A stretch of 64,000 nt of DNA from Mycolicibacterium iranicum (GCF_014190915.1 NZ_JACHVU010000003.1:186001-250000), one strand, 5' to 3'; positions 18,629 to 27,517 are shown, numbered from the stretch's first letter. The notes: generated by a model not told the origin, from the letters alone. A program made the numbers and translations.

Positions 18629-20746
18629 ATGATCCGGCAGCCGATGCTGCGCCGAGGAGTGATCGGTCGCTTGACGGTCGGGCTGTTAGGGGTCGCCACG
18701 GCGTTCCTGCTCGCACCGACTGCGGTGGCGCAACCCGAGGTCGATGCCAGCAATGCCATCACCGGGGCGTGGCAGGCCAGCGGCGGGGACACCGGTCCTC
18801 TGGGTCCCCGGTCGGGTGACGCCTATCCGGTCGGCGCGGGTTTCGCGGCGAACTTCGCGGCCGGCAAGATGTTCTTCACCCCCGCCACCGGCGCACATTT
18901 CATGCAGGGCGCGATTCTGGAGAAGTACGAGTCGCTGGGCGGCGCTGCCGACAGTGACCTCGGGTTTCCCACCATCGACGAGGGTCCCGGGCGTGCGCCC
19001 GAGAGTCGCAACGCGACGTTCAGCGCACCCGACAACCCGGTGATCTTCTGGACCCCCGCCACCGGCGCCCACGTGGTGCGTGGCCCGGTGAACGCCGCGT
19101 GGGACCGCCTCGGCGGGTCCTCGGGGGTTCTCGGAGTTCCTGCCGAGGACGAGACCTACAACGGTGCGGTCGTCACGCAGAAGTTCACCGGTGGCGAGAT
19201 CTCCTACGACGCCGGTGCCAAGACCTTCAGCACGGTGCCCCCGGATCTGGCCGGACAGTTGGCCGATCTCACCATTCCCGACGATCCGGTCTCCGCGATC
19301 AACGCCGGACGCCGGGCCGCAGGTGGCCCCCTGGGGCCGCTGGGGGCCTCCGAGGGCGAACCGTACAAGATCGGCGCCGACGGCATGGGCCAGGACTTCG
19401 TCAACGGCACCATCTTCTACAGCCCGGCCACGGGCGCGAACGTGGTGACCGGTCAGGTGCTGGAGAAGTACCAGAGCGTGGGAGGGCCCGAAGGCGACCT
19501 CGGCTTCCCGATCTCCAGTGAGGAGGACGGGGGCCTCGCGCCTGCCAGCCGTTTCAGCGCTTTCGCCGCCGAGGACAAGCCGGTGATCTTCTGGACGCCC
19601 GACCACGGCGCGGTGATCGTGCGCGGGGCGATGAACGCGGCCTGGGACAAACTCGGCGGGGCCACAGGTGAACTCGGTGCTCCCGTTGCCGACCAGACCC
19701 AGGACGGGAACGTCGTCACACAGCGATTCAGTGGCGGAGCCGTCTCGTGGGACTCCGCGACGAAGAAGTTCAGCACCGAGCCGGCCAGCCTGGCCCCCCA
19801 GCTGGTCGGCCTCGAGGTGCCCGGCTCCGGTGCGCCGCAGGCGCCGCCGTCGTCTCAGGCCTCGGACAACGCCGAGGATTCGGGGCTCGCGTGGAACTGG
19901 TGGTGGCTGCTCGCGGTCATACCCGTTCTGCTACTGCTCGGATTGGTGGCCTTCGCGGTGATGCGCAACCGCGGTCGCCGCGAAGACGACGACATGTTCG
20001 CCGTCCCCGGTTCGCCCGGCTACGACTACGACGACGCCCGGGCCCCTGGCGCGGGACCACCCGCCGACGATGGCCGCGAGGATGAGCTGTTCGGCGACCG
20101 GTATGCCCGGGAGGGGATCGGCTCGCTGGCCTCCTCCGGGCCTGCCACCCCGCCGTCCCAGGATGAGGTCGCCCCGCAGCCCCTCAGTTTCTGGGGCGCA
20201 CCGGTGCCGACCGAGGGCCCGTCGGGCGACACCGGCACGCACTCCGAAGTCCAGGAAGATCCGGACGCCGTCGACACCGCACCCACGCGGGTGCAGACGG
20301 TCGACGAGACCGGCGCTACTTCTGATCCGTTGGTCGGCGCGGTTGATCCGGTGGTCGGCGGGGTTGATCCGGTGGCGGACGATGTCGAGTCCGGTGCTGT
20401 GTTCGAGCCTGCGCCCGACGACGTGTCGGCGGAGGATTTCGCCGCCGATCGCGAACCCCTCCCGCCGCCGGTCGACGACGACTCCTTGGGCGGGGGACGG
20501 GATCCGCTGACCGACACCGGTCGTCATGCCCGGATCGACATCGACGAGCCCATGCCGTTGGGTACCGCCTTGCACATGCCGTTCGACGATCCCCAGGAGA
20601 TCCCGTCGGGATATCCGGTGAAGGCCGACACGAAGTCGGGCCTCTACTGGGCTCCCGACAGCGCGGATTATCACGAGGCGCCCGTGGAGATCTGGTTCGC
20701 CAGCGAGGAGATCGCACGCACCAACGGTTTCGTCCGCGGCGAGTAG
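18629..20746 (+). CDS. LGFP-repeat cell-envelope protein with C-terminal membrane anchor (Rv2721c-like)
   Basis: The 705-residue protein has a Sec signal peptide (cleavage likely after AVA at 33-35), then LGFP-type repeats, with LGFP at two places and the variants LGPR, LGVP, LGAS and LGAP. These are thought to bind the mycolyl-arabinogalactan layer. A Trp-rich membrane helix lies around 422-448. An acidic, disordered cytoplasmic region ends in a 'sunset'-type motif, with GYPVKADTKSGLYWAPDS and a final EIWFASEE. The ATG at 18629 has GGGGAGG just upstream; ATG at 18605 is an alternative. Confidence 0.85.
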   Translation: MIRQPMLRRGVIGRLTVGLLGVATAFLLAPTAVAQPEVDASNAITGAWQASGGDTGPLGPRSGDAYPVGAGFAANFAAGKMFFTPATGAHFMQGAILEKYESLGGAADSDLGFPTIDEGPGRAPESRNATFSAPDNPVIFWTPATGAHVVRGPVNAAWDRLGGSSGVLGVPAEDETYNGAVVTQKFTGGEISYDAGAKTFSTVPPDLAGQLADLTIPDDPVSAINAGRRAAGGPLGPLGASEGEPYKIGADGMGQDFVNGTIFYSPATGANVVTGQVLEKYQSVGGPEGDLGFPISSEEDGGLAPASRFSAFAAEDKPVIFWTPDHGAVIVRGAMNAAWDKLGGATGELGAPVADQTQDGNVVTQRFSGGAVSWDSATKKFSTEPASLAPQLVGLEVPGSGAPQAPPSSQASDNAEDSGLAWNWWWLLAVIPVLLLLGLVAFAVMRNRGRREDDDMFAVPGSPGYDYDDARAPGAGPPADDGREDELFGDRYAREGIGSLASSGPATPPSQDEVAPQPLSFWGAPVPTEGPSGDTGTHSEVQEDPDAVDTAPTRVQTVDETGATSDPLVGAVDPVVGGVDPVADDVESGAVFEPAPDDVSAEDFAADREPLPPPVDDDSLGGGRDPLTDTGRHARIDIDEPMPLGTALHMPFDDPQEIPSGYPVKADTKSGLYWAPDSADYHEAPVEIWFASEEIARTNGFVRGE

Positions 20747-20759
20747 GGCCCGCCGGCCG

Positions 20760-21458
20760 TCAGATCTTGCGGATGACCGTGACGACCTTGCCGAGAATCG
20801 CGGCCTCGTTGCCGGGGATCGGATCGAACGCCGGGTTGTGGGGCATCAGCCAGACCTGACCGCGGGTGCGCTTGAACGTCTTCACGGTTGCCTCGCCGTC
20901 GATCATGGCGGCCACGATGTCGCCGTTGTCGGCGACGCTCTGCTGCCTGACGACCACCCAGTCGCCGTCGCAGATCGCCGCGTCGACCATGGACTCGCCG
21001 ACCACCTTGAGCAGGAAGAGCGAACCCTCGCCGACCAGCTCGCGGGGCAGCGGGAAGACGTCCTCGACGGCTTCCTCGGCGAGGATGGGCCCACCGGCGG
21101 CGATGCGCCCGAGAACCGGGACGAACGTGGGTTCGGGCAGTGAATCCGAACCGGCGACGTCGGTGGTGACGCTCGGAGCGACGTTGTCGTCGGCGCCGCG
21201 CACGTCGACCGCGCGGGGCCGGTTCGGGTCGCGGCGCAGGTAGCCCTTGCGCTCCAATGTGCGCAACTGGTGGGCGACCGAGGAGGTGGAGGTCAGACCC
21301 ACCGCGTCACCGATCTCCCGGATGCTCGGTGGGTAGCCGCGGGTCGTCACCGACGCGCGGATGACGTCGAGGATGGTGCGCTGACGTTCGGTCAGGCCAG
21401 AATCACGACCCCGGGCTGCGCCGGAGCCGTCGGTGCTGTCACTGCTGTCGTCGCTCAT
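20760..21458 (-). CDS. lexA: SOS repressor LexA
   Basis: LexA represses damage genes and self-cleaves when bound to RecA filaments. The 232-residue protein has an N-terminal winged helix ([12 protein letters not shown]...[16 protein letters not shown]) and a C-terminal peptidase domain. The cleavage site Ala121-Gly122 lies in RIAAGGPI, and the catalytic dyad is Ser156 (GESM) and Lys193 (TVKTF). The ATG at 21458 lies seven bases after TACATT, so the mRNA is probably leaderless; the very long upstream frame is spurious. It regulates itself through the box at 21491. Confidence 0.97.
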   Translation of the reverse strand: MSDDSSDSTDGSGAARGRDSGLTERQRTILDVIRASVTTRGYPPSIREIGDAVGLTSTSSVAHQLRTLERKGYLRRDPNRPRAVDVRGADDNVAPSVTTDVAGSDSLPEPTFVPVLGRIAAGGPILAEEAVEDVFPLPRELVGEGSLFLLKVVGESMVDAAICDGDWVVVRQQSVADNGDIVAAMIDGEATVKTFKRTRGQVWLMPHNPAFDPIPGNEAAILGKVVTVIRKI

Positions 21459-21465
21459 GTGCCCG

Positions 21466-21506
21466 AATGTAGCCCCGCCCGCCCCGATAATCAAACATGT
21501 GTTCGA
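21466..21506 (-). promoter_or_regulatory. lexA promoter with LexA (SOS) box on the -35 element
   Basis: On the minus strand the -35 is TTGATT (21489-21494), the spacer 17 bases, and the -10 TACATT (21466-21471), with the ATG seven bases further on. The SOS box TCAAACATGTGTTCGA (21491-21506) matches the mycobacterial consensus TCGAAC-N4-GTTCGA at 11 of 12 positions and overlaps the -35 element, as expected for autorepression. Confidence 0.9.
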
Positions 21507-21548
21507 GGCGTGTCGCGGAACCGCCTTCGGATTCCGCGCCCCGGGGAC

Positions 21549-21571
21549 TTGTCGGTGGGCTGCGTTAGCGT
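21549..21571 (+). promoter_or_regulatory. RecA-independent DNA-damage promoter (RecA-NDp/PafBC type) of chiZ
   Basis: TTGTCGGTG, eight bases, then TAGCGT matches the published RecA-NDp consensus TTGTCRGTG-N8-TANNNT at every defined position. Such promoters depend on the PafBC regulator. It would start transcription near 21578, upstream of both chiZ LexA boxes, giving chiZ a second route of induction by damage. Confidence 0.85.
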
Positions 21572-21581
21572 TCGCAACAGT

Positions 21582-21597
21582 TCGATCACGTGTTCTA
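21582..21597 (+). promoter_or_regulatory. Degenerate LexA box upstream of chiZ
   Basis: TCGATCACGTGTTCTA matches TCGAAC-N4-GTTCGA at 10 of 12 positions. It lies just downstream of the predicted start point of the RecA-NDp promoter and five bases before the better box. Confidence 0.55.
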
Positions 21598-21601
21598 TTC
21601 A

Positions 21602-21617
21602 TCGAACATGTGATCGA
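21602..21617 (+). promoter_or_regulatory. LexA box upstream of chiZ
   Basis: TCGAACATGTGATCGA matches the SOS consensus at 11 of 12 positions. It exactly precedes a TACTGT hexamer at 21619-21624, so it would fill the spacer of a LexA-controlled promoter. Confidence 0.8.
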
Positions 21618-21669
21618 GTACTGTTCGAACACAAGAGCGAATCGGCCCCCCGGATCGAAAGGCAGAATG

Positions 21670-22140
21670 ATGACCATCCTCGACGATCGGCAGACCTGGA
21701 ACGAGTTCGAGCGCGCACCCCGGCTGCAGGTGGGTGGGGGCCGAGTGCGCCCGGTCCCTGCGACACGCAGGCCGCGCTCGCAGCGTCCGGCGGGCGCCCC
21801 GATGCGCCACCGCGGTACCGGAGTGCTGGTCTCCCGGGCGTCCCATCGCCGTCGTCCGATCACCCCGGTCACCACGGTCGGCTTGGCGCTGGTGGCCGCC
21901 GCGATCACCCTGTGGTTGGGCCTGGTCGCGCAGTTCGGCGGCGTGGGGGGCGCTGAGGCGGAGATTCCGGGCCGTCTCGCCGTCGTCCAGGTCCAGAGCG
22001 GTGAGTCGCTGCAGCATGTGGCCCGTCGCGTCGCGCCGGATGCGCCCGTCTCCGAGGTGGTCGAACGGATCCGTGAGTTGAACAAGCTCGAGACCGTGTC
22101 TCTCGACGCCGGGCAGACCCTGATCGCACCGATCGCCTGA
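21670..22140 (+). CDS. chiZ: Damage-induced LysM cell-wall protein ChiZ (Rv2719c-like)
   Basis: The product has 156 residues: a basic, Arg-rich cytoplasmic N-terminus, one membrane helix around 62-83 ([20 protein letters not shown]) and an extracellular LysM domain with [14 protein letters not shown]. The M. tuberculosis homologue is a wall hydrolase/division inhibitor induced by DNA damage that contacts divisome proteins. The divergent arrangement with lexA and the dual damage control upstream agree with this. ATG codons at 21667 and 21670 are adjacent; AAAGG upstream fits the second slightly better. Confidence 0.88.
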   Translation: MTILDDRQTWNEFERAPRLQVGGGRVRPVPATRRPRSQRPAGAPMRHRGTGVLVSRASHRRRPITPVTTVGLALVAAAITLWLGLVAQFGGVGGAEAEIPGRLAVVQVQSGESLQHVARRVAPDAPVSEVVERIRELNKLETVSLDAGQTLIAPIA

Positions 22141-22303
22141 ACGCGGTCGTCCCTCTGCGGAGAACGCCTGCCGCGCAGTGAGATTGGGGATGGTTCGGAT
22201 GAGGCATGTGCCAGGGGGTGCGGCAATGGGCCGGCCGCGGAGCACGCAGGTACGCTCAAGGGCGTTCGAAGCGGTTGTCCGTCGGTGCGGCGAAGGAGCG
22301 GTG

Positions 22304-22768
22304 ATGCACTGTCCGTTCTGCCGTCATCCCGATTCCCGGGTGGTGGATTCCCGCGAGACCGACGAGGGGCAGGCCATCCGCCGGCGCAGATCGTGCCCGG
22401 AGTGTGGGCGACGCTTCACCACGGTGGAGACGGCGATCCTCGCGGTGGTCAAACGTAGTGGCGTCACCGAACCGTTCAGCCGGGAGAAGGTCATCCGCGG
22501 GGTGCGGCGCGCATGTCAGGGCCGGCAGGTCGATGACGACGCACTCAACCTGCTCGCCCAGCAGGTCGAGGACGCCGTGCGCGCCACCGGGTCGCCGGAG
22601 GTGCCCAGCCACGAGGTCGGGCTGGCGATTCTGGGGCCGTTGCGCGAACTCGACGAGGTCGCCTATCTGCGGTTCGCTTCGGTGTACCGCTCGTTCTCGT
22701 CCGCTGAGGACTTCGAGCGGGAGATCCAGGCCTTGCGCGCCCATCGCGAGGTCGCCGCGAAAGGCTGA
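22304..22768 (+). CDS. nrdR: Transcriptional repressor NrdR
   Basis: NrdR represses ribonucleotide reductase genes in response to ATP/dATP. The 154-residue protein has an N-terminal zinc ribbon with Cys3, Cys6, Cys31 and Cys34 (HCPFC and SCPECG) and an ATP-cone domain from about residue 46 ([20 protein letters not shown]). The ATG at 22304 has AAGGAG five bases upstream. It follows the damage-response pair lexA/chiZ, which fits a role in dNTP supply. A TACGCT hexamer at 22251 may be its -10 element. Confidence 0.96.
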   Translation: MHCPFCRHPDSRVVDSRETDEGQAIRRRRSCPECGRRFTTVETAILAVVKRSGVTEPFSREKVIRGVRRACQGRQVDDDALNLLAQQVEDAVRATGSPEVPSHEVGLAILGPLRELDEVAYLRFASVYRSFSSAEDFEREIQALRAHREVAAKG

Positions 22769-22772
22769 TGCC

Positions 22773-23459
22773 TCAGTCGATCTGGCGGCCACTGTCCGCG
22801 ACGACACGACCCGCGACCTGAACCCAGCCCTCGGCACTCCAGGTGGTCTCGATGATCGACCCCTGCCCCTGGATGATGGTGAGGTCCCGGCTGAGGTATT
22901 CGGTCATCCGGACCGCTGCCGCCCCGGTCGCCTCGTCTTCGCGAATGCCGAGCTGGGGGGCGAACATCCGGGATCGGATGACACCGGCGGCCCGGTCGAG
23001 CCAGGTCCACAGGTAGTGCTTGCCCTCGTCGGCGTAGTCGTCGGGGTCCGCGGCTGCGAGTTCCTCGGCGGAGGACAGGTCGTGGATCCAGAATTCCGGC
23101 GCCCAGTCGGCACGGGCGGCGACAGTGGTGAGGTCGCCGCGGTACGTGACCTGCACGATGCCCGCAGGCACCTGCAGCGTCGTGACGGGGGTGCCCCGCT
23201 CCTTGAGCCACCACGCGGCCCCGACGGTCGGGTGGCCGGCGAACGGCAATTCGGTGGTCGGTGTGAAGATGCGGGCCCCAGCGCTGTGCAGACCTTCCCG
23301 GGGGAGGCTGATGTAGATCGTCTCGCTGTACCCCAGCTCGGTGGCGATGCGCTGGCGGTCGCCGGGGTCCACCGCCGCGCCGTCCACGACGCCGAGTGGA
23401 TTGCCGAATCTTCCCTCACCATCGGTGAATACGCGCAGGACTGTGACATCGATGGACAT
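22773..23459 (-). CDS. PhzF-family epimerase/isomerase-like protein (Rv2716-like)
   Basis: The 228-residue protein has the PhzF fold markers: the N-terminal [20 protein letters not shown], the active-site-type SETIYI, and [18 protein letters not shown]. The C-terminal [12 protein letters not shown] loop is also typical. It is shorter than many PhzF proteins (260-300) but matches the mycobacterial version. The substrate is unknown. The ATG at 23459 is six bases after TAGCAT, suggesting its own leaderless promoter. It converges on nrdR with four bases between the stops. Confidence 0.85.
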   Translation of the reverse strand: MSIDVTVLRVFTDGEGRFGNPLGVVDGAAVDPGDRQRIATELGYSETIYISLPREGLHSAGARIFTPTTELPFAGHPTVGAAWWLKERGTPVTTLQVPAGIVQVTYRGDLTTVAARADWAPEFWIHDLSSAEELAAADPDDYADEGKHYLWTWLDRAAGVIRSRMFAPQLGIREDEATGAAAVRMTEYLSRDLTIIQGQGSIIETTWSAEGWVQVAGRVVADSGRQID

Positions 23460-23465
23460 GCGCCG

Positions 23466-23471
23466 ATGCTA
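23466..23471 (-). promoter_or_regulatory. -10 hexamer of the PhzF-like gene
   Basis: TAGCAT on the minus strand is followed by six bases (CGGCGC) and the ATG at 23459. The 150-base gap upstream, to the end of the PAC2 gene, holds no other recognisable feature. Confidence 0.5.
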
Positions 23472-23609
23472 CGTGCCGGCGTTCACCGCGGGGTCGGGTT
23501 GCGCTGCGTGATCGCGGTGCGGCGCACCTCCGGGCGGACCCGGCGTCGCTTCGCGCGGACCGGACTCGAGGCTCCGTCGTCGCCGTCGGGCCCTCGGCTG
23601 GCCGGCAGG

Positions 23610-24602
23610 TCAGAGACCTTCCCGTGGGTGGTCGTCCCCGTCCTTGCGTTTCTTCTCACCGGCCTGTTGAGCGAGGAATCGCTCGAATTCGGCACCGAGT
23701 TCTTCTCCGCTGGGCAGATCCTCGTCGTGCGCCAACAGCGACCGGTTCTCCTGCGCGGCAACGAAAGCGTCGTACTGTCGCTCCAACGCCTCCACCACCT
23801 GGGCGACTTCGGTACTGGCGGCGACCTGTTCGTTGATCTTGTCGAACACGTCCGCGGCGGCCGTGGTCAGATCCGCGGTCGGGATCTCCAGCGAACCGCA
23901 CCGAGCAACCTCCGACAGCAGCGTCTCGGCGGCGGACGGGTAGTCGGTCTGGGCGAGGTAGTGCGGCACGTGGACGGTGTAGCCGACCACTTCGTAACCG
24001 TGCTGGGCCATGCGGAACTCCAGCAGGTTCGACGCGCTGCCGGGGACCTGCACCTCACCGACCCACGGTTGGTGTTCGGCGATGAGCTCCTTGTCGTTGG
24101 AATGCGCCGTCAAGGTCATCGGCCGGGTGTGGGGCACTGCCATGGGGATGGACCCCAGCCCGATGACGCGTCGCACACCGAGCCGTTCGGCCAGCAGGCG
24201 AACCGCGGTGACGAAACGTTCCCAGCGCAGATCCGGCTCGAGCCCGGCGAGCAACAGGAACGGTGTCCCGACGGTGTCGTGCAGGGCGTAGAGATTCAGC
24301 ACGGGCTCGTCGTAGTGCGTGAAATGGTCCGTCTTGAACGTCATCAACGGACGCCGCGACCGGTAGTCGAGCAGCTCGTCGATGGCGAACGACGCCACCA
24401 GCTCGGTGTCGAGCGAGTTCTTCAGGTGCTGTGACGCCAGCCTGATCGCATGACCGGCGTCGGAGAAACCCTCCAGCGCATGCACCAGAACCGGGCCGCG
24501 GCCGTCGGGGGTGGACAGCTGCGGGCCGGGGAACTCCAGCTCGTACATTCCGGTCTGCTCCGGCTGATACTGCTGGCCGGGATCGTGTGCCTCGTCTGCC
24601 AC
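23610..24602 (-). CDS. PAC2-family protein (Rv2714-like)
   Basis: The 330-residue protein has the proteasome-assembly-chaperone-2 (PAC2) fold typical of actinobacteria. Conserved segments are LVHALEGFSDAGHAIRLA, GLGSIPMAVPHTRP and YTVHVPHYLAQTDYPSAA, followed by a C-terminal acidic/coiled region ending in EKKRKDGDD. The GTG at 24602 has GAGG eight bases upstream. The longer upstream frame overlaps the divergent protease promoter and lacks a site. Family function in bacteria is not established. Confidence 0.85.
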   Translation of the reverse strand: MADEAHDPGQQYQPEQTGMYELEFPGPQLSTPDGRGPVLVHALEGFSDAGHAIRLASQHLKNSLDTELVASFAIDELLDYRSRRPLMTFKTDHFTHYDEPVLNLYALHDTVGTPFLLLAGLEPDLRWERFVTAVRLLAERLGVRRVIGLGSIPMAVPHTRPMTLTAHSNDKELIAEHQPWVGEVQVPGSASNLLEFRMAQHGYEVVGYTVHVPHYLAQTDYPSAAETLLSEVARCGSLEIPTADLTTAAADVFDKINEQVAASTEVAQVVEALERQYDAFVAAQENRSLLAHDEDLPSGEELGAEFERFLAQQAGEKKRKDGDDHPREGL

Positions 24603-24626
24603 CTGTTCCGCCTCCTCGTTCGGCTG

Positions 24627-24644
24627 CGACACCGTGTGGTGTCG
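24627..24644. promoter_or_regulatory. Perfect 7-bp inverted repeat in the PAC2 leader
   Basis: CGACACC-GTGT-GGTGTCG is a perfect inverted repeat with a 4-base centre, 25 bases upstream of the PAC2-family start and 12 bases before its ribosome-binding site. It may be an operator or an mRNA hairpin. Confidence 0.35.
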
Positions 24645-24817
24645 GCGAGCCGTGGACATCCAGTGTCTCGTACGCCTGCGACGCCGCCCCGCCGACCTAC
24701 GCGGCGTCATCCATTCGTTCGAACGCGCACACGGCGATGTGACATTCCGCGGTGGTGCACGGCCATCTACCCCGCCCGCGCGGCGAGGAAACGCCGACGG
24801 GAGGAAGATCGGTCGGC

Positions 24818-25639
24818 ATGCAGGCACTGGGCAGGGGCGCTGCGAGGCTCGGATACGTGGGGCTGGCGGTGGCGTCGGTGCTGACCGCCTGCACGGCCGC
24901 GCCGGGCTCTCGGCCGTCCCCGCCGGCTGCTCAGACGTCGCCGACTGCGCTGACATCGCCCGCCGCGCGTCCGGTCGATCCCGACCCGCGCGTGGGCGCG
25001 GTGTACCTGGGCGACGGCGACCTGCACACCTGCACCGCCTCTGTCCTGGCGCCGTCGTCGGCGAATCTGATCCTGACCGCCGGGCATTGCCTGGCCCGCG
25101 GCATCGAGGCCCGGTTCGTGCCGGGCGACGGCGACGGCGACGGCGACGGCGTCGTCGAGGCGGGCAGCTGGGCTGTGGACGCCGTCTATCTCGATCCGCG
25201 CTGGGTGACCGGCACGGACCCGGCCGCGGACTTCGCGGTGGCGCACGTCAGCCGCAGTGACGGCGCCGGCCTGCAGTCGGTGGTCGGTGACGGCCTGCGC
25301 CTCGCCACCTCGCCGCGGCCGGGCGCAGAGGTCACGGTGATCGGCTATCCCGCCGGGGTGGGTGGCGGGCCGGCGGCATGCCGCGCCTCGACCGCACCTG
25401 CTTTGCGCGGCTTTCCCACGCTGCACTGTGCGGGTGTCGTCGGCGGGTTCTCGGGCGCGCCGTGGATCACCGGGTCGAGCGTCTCGGGATTGGTCGGGGG
25501 ACTCGACGGCGGCGGGTGCGCCGAAGAGGTGTCGTACTCGCCGCCCTTCGACGATGCCGTGGCAAGGCTGCAGGCGCGCGCGCAGGCCGGCGGTCCCGGC
25601 GACGATCCGCCGCCGTTCTTCGACGACGGGTGTGGCTGA
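24818..25639 (+). CDS. Trypsin-like serine protease lipoprotein
   Basis: The 273-residue exported protein has a signal peptide with lipobox LTAC (Cys near residue 25), then a Pro/Ser/Thr-rich linker and a chymotrypsin-fold domain. The catalytic triad is readable: His in TAGHCLA, Asp in DPAADFAVAH and Ser in GGFSGAPW. Between His and Asp is a (DG)5 run, encoded by a GACGGC hexanucleotide repeat. The ATG at 24818 is chosen because the signal peptide starts there; the nearest GGAGG is 13 bases away, so the start is not certain. Confidence 0.82.
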   Translation: MQALGRGAARLGYVGLAVASVLTACTAAPGSRPSPPAAQTSPTALTSPAARPVDPDPRVGAVYLGDGDLHTCTASVLAPSSANLILTAGHCLARGIEARFVPGDGDGDGDGVVEAGSWAVDAVYLDPRWVTGTDPAADFAVAHVSRSDGAGLQSVVGDGLRLATSPRPGAEVTVIGYPAGVGGGPAACRASTAPALRGFPTLHCAGVVGGFSGAPWITGSSVSGLVGGLDGGGCAEEVSYSPPFDDAVARLQARAQAGGPGDDPPPFFDDGCG

Positions 25640-25754
25640 GCGGGTCGCGCAGGGCCGCCCGCCATCGATCCCCAAACCCGATTTCATCCCCAGTTGTGGC
25701 CCCCCGGATCGTTCTCGGGCCTCCATCGTCGGTGCCGGTTGCGAGGTTGACGCT

Positions 25755-26798
25755 ATGTCCTCGACACCACACCCCGATTCCTCACTCGACTGCCCCGGCG
25801 CGCTGATCGCGGCGCTGCCTGCCGTGCTGGGCTTCGTGCCCGTGCAGTCACTCGTCCTCGTCACCGCCGCCGGCGGTGAGATGGGAGCGGTCCTGCGCAG
25901 CGACCTGGTCGACTGTTCGGACGAACGGCTGCGTGAGCTGGCTGAATTGGCGGCGGCCTCGGGAGCCCAGGTCGTGTTCGCCGTCATCGTCGACGCCGAC
26001 GGTGCCGGTTGCCCCGCCTGTGTGGACGACCACCGGTGGGTGATCAGGACCGTGGGGTCGGCGCTCGCCGCACTCGACGTCGAGTTGGTGGCTGCGCACG
26101 TGGTCTCAGAGGTGGCCGTGGGTGCCCGCTGGTACTGCGTGGACGGCTGCGGTAATTCGGGGGTGGTCGACGATCCGACCGCGTCCCCGACGGCGCTGGC
26201 CGCGGTACTCGACGGGCGCCGTCTTTACGCCCGCCGTGAAGAGCTGCTGGCGGTCGTCGCGACCGCGGATGAGGCGCGCACGGCGGCGCTGACGGAAAGG
26301 ATCGACGCCGACGCGCCCGATCGCCCCCGCTCCGAGGCCGAGGCGTGCACCGAGATCAAGGCGGTATTGGACTGCGTAGCCCAGCACGGGACCACGACGC
26401 CGCTGACCGACGCCCAGCTGTCCAGGCTGGCGTGGGCGATGACGGACACCCGGGTCCGGGACACGCTCTACGCGCTGGCGGTCGGGGACCGTGCCGGTGC
26501 CGCGGAGGCGCTCTGGGCGCACCTGTCGCGGACGCTGCCGGCGCCGTGGCGGGTCGAAGCGCTTGTCCTGCTGGCCTTTTCGGCGTATGCGCGAGGGGAC
26601 GGTCCGATGGCGGGAATCTCGCTGGATGCGGCTCTGCGCTGTGGTCCGCACAGGATGGCCGGCATGCTCGACCGGGCTCTGCAGGCGGGGATGCGCCCCG
26701 ATCAGATCAGGGAGTTGGCCGACACGGGCTATCGGTTGGCTGCGCAGCTCGGGGTGCGGCTACCTCCGCGGCGGCTGTTCGGCCGCCGCGCGGGCTGA
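25755..26798 (+). CDS. DUF4192 domain protein (Rv2712c-like)
   Basis: The 347-residue cytoplasmic protein opens with the DUF4192 hallmark LIAALPAVLGFVPVQSLVLV and later has LLALVAFSAY-type helices (VLLAFSAYARGDGPMAGISLDAAL). The ATG at 25755 has GAGG nine bases upstream; the longer frame before it overlaps the protease. It converges on ideR with three bases between the stops, as in M. tuberculosis from memory. Function is unknown. Cysteines clustered in CPACVDDH and CVDGCGN suggest a possible metal site. Confidence 0.82.
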   Translation: MSSTPHPDSSLDCPGALIAALPAVLGFVPVQSLVLVTAAGGEMGAVLRSDLVDCSDERLRELAELAAASGAQVVFAVIVDADGAGCPACVDDHRWVIRTVGSALAALDVELVAAHVVSEVAVGARWYCVDGCGNSGVVDDPTASPTALAAVLDGRRLYARREELLAVVATADEARTAALTERIDADAPDRPRSEAEACTEIKAVLDCVAQHGTTTPLTDAQLSRLAWAMTDTRVRDTLYALAVGDRAGAAEALWAHLSRTLPAPWRVEALVLLAFSAYARGDGPMAGISLDAALRCGPHRMAGMLDRALQAGMRPDQIRELADTGYRLAAQLGVRLPPRRLFGRRAG

Positions 26799-26801
26799 GG
26801 G

Positions 26802-27494
26802 TCAGACCTTCTCGACCTTGACGGCGTGAGCCATCTCGTGGGGGAGTTCGACCTGCTCGTGGCCCGGGATCACGATGTTGACGCCGCCGTGATCGTTGAC
26901 CTCGACGGTCACGCGCGCGTTCGGCACGACGCCGGCGTCCTTGAGGCGGGCGATCAACTCGACGTCGCCCTGGACGTGCTCGGTCAGCTGGCGCACGACG
27001 ACGGCGACCGGCATACCGGCGGGAAGTTCGGTCAGGCGGACGAGGCTGAACGCCTCGTTGGCGAACTCGTCACCGACACCGAGCTCGGACAGGCCGGGGA
27101 TCGGGTTGCCGAACGGTGAGGTCGTCGGGTTGTTCAACACCTGCACCAGCCGGCGCTCGACGTCCACGCTCATCACGTGCTCCCAGCGGCAGGCCTCGGC
27201 GTGGACTTCTTCCCACGGCAGTCCGATCACGTCGACCAGAAGGCGTTCGGCGAGACGGTGCTTGCGCATCACCGCGACAGCCAGCGCGCGGCCCTTGTCG
27301 GTCAGCTCGAGGTGGCGGTCACCGGCGACATGGAGCAGGCCGTCGCGCTCCATCCGGGACACGGTCTGGCTCACGGTGGGCCCGCTCTGGTCGAGACGCT
27401 CCGCGATGCGCGCACGCAGCGGGATCACGCCCTCTTCCTCGAGGTCGTAGATCGTTCGCAGATACATCTCGGTGGTATCAACTAGATCGTTCAT
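26802..27494 (-). CDS. ideR: Iron-dependent regulator IdeR
   Basis: IdeR is the Fe(II)-activated DtxR-family repressor of siderophore genes and activator of iron storage. The 230-residue protein has an N-terminal winged helix, a dimerisation domain and a C-terminal SH3-like domain. All metal ligands are present: Met10, Cys102, Glu105 and His106 for one site; His79, Glu83, His98, Glu172 and Gln175 for the other. The ATG at 27494 has GGAGGG upstream. It lies downstream of sigB but has its own -10 element and a terminator between. Confidence 0.97.
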   Translation of the reverse strand: MNDLVDTTEMYLRTIYDLEEEGVIPLRARIAERLDQSGPTVSQTVSRMERDGLLHVAGDRHLELTDKGRALAVAVMRKHRLAERLLVDVIGLPWEEVHAEACRWEHVMSVDVERRLVQVLNNPTTSPFGNPIPGLSELGVGDEFANEAFSLVRLTELPAGMPVAVVVRQLTEHVQGDVELIARLKDAGVVPNARVTVEVNDHGGVNIVIPGHEQVELPHEMAHAVKVEKV

Positions 27495-27517
27495 TGCACA
27501 GCCCTCCGTCTGGCGCG

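Noticed and set aside
21670-22304. NrdR box controlling nrdR or chiZ
   Set aside because: No ACACWATATGT-like pair was found in the 163-base gap.
23460-23609. Additional small gene between the PhzF-like and PAC2 genes
   Set aside because: No frame with a plausible start, ribosome-binding site or family similarity was seen.
24714-24730. LexA site upstream of the protease gene
   Set aside because: GTTCGAAC is present as a centre, but the consensus needs TCGAAC-N4-GTTCGA.
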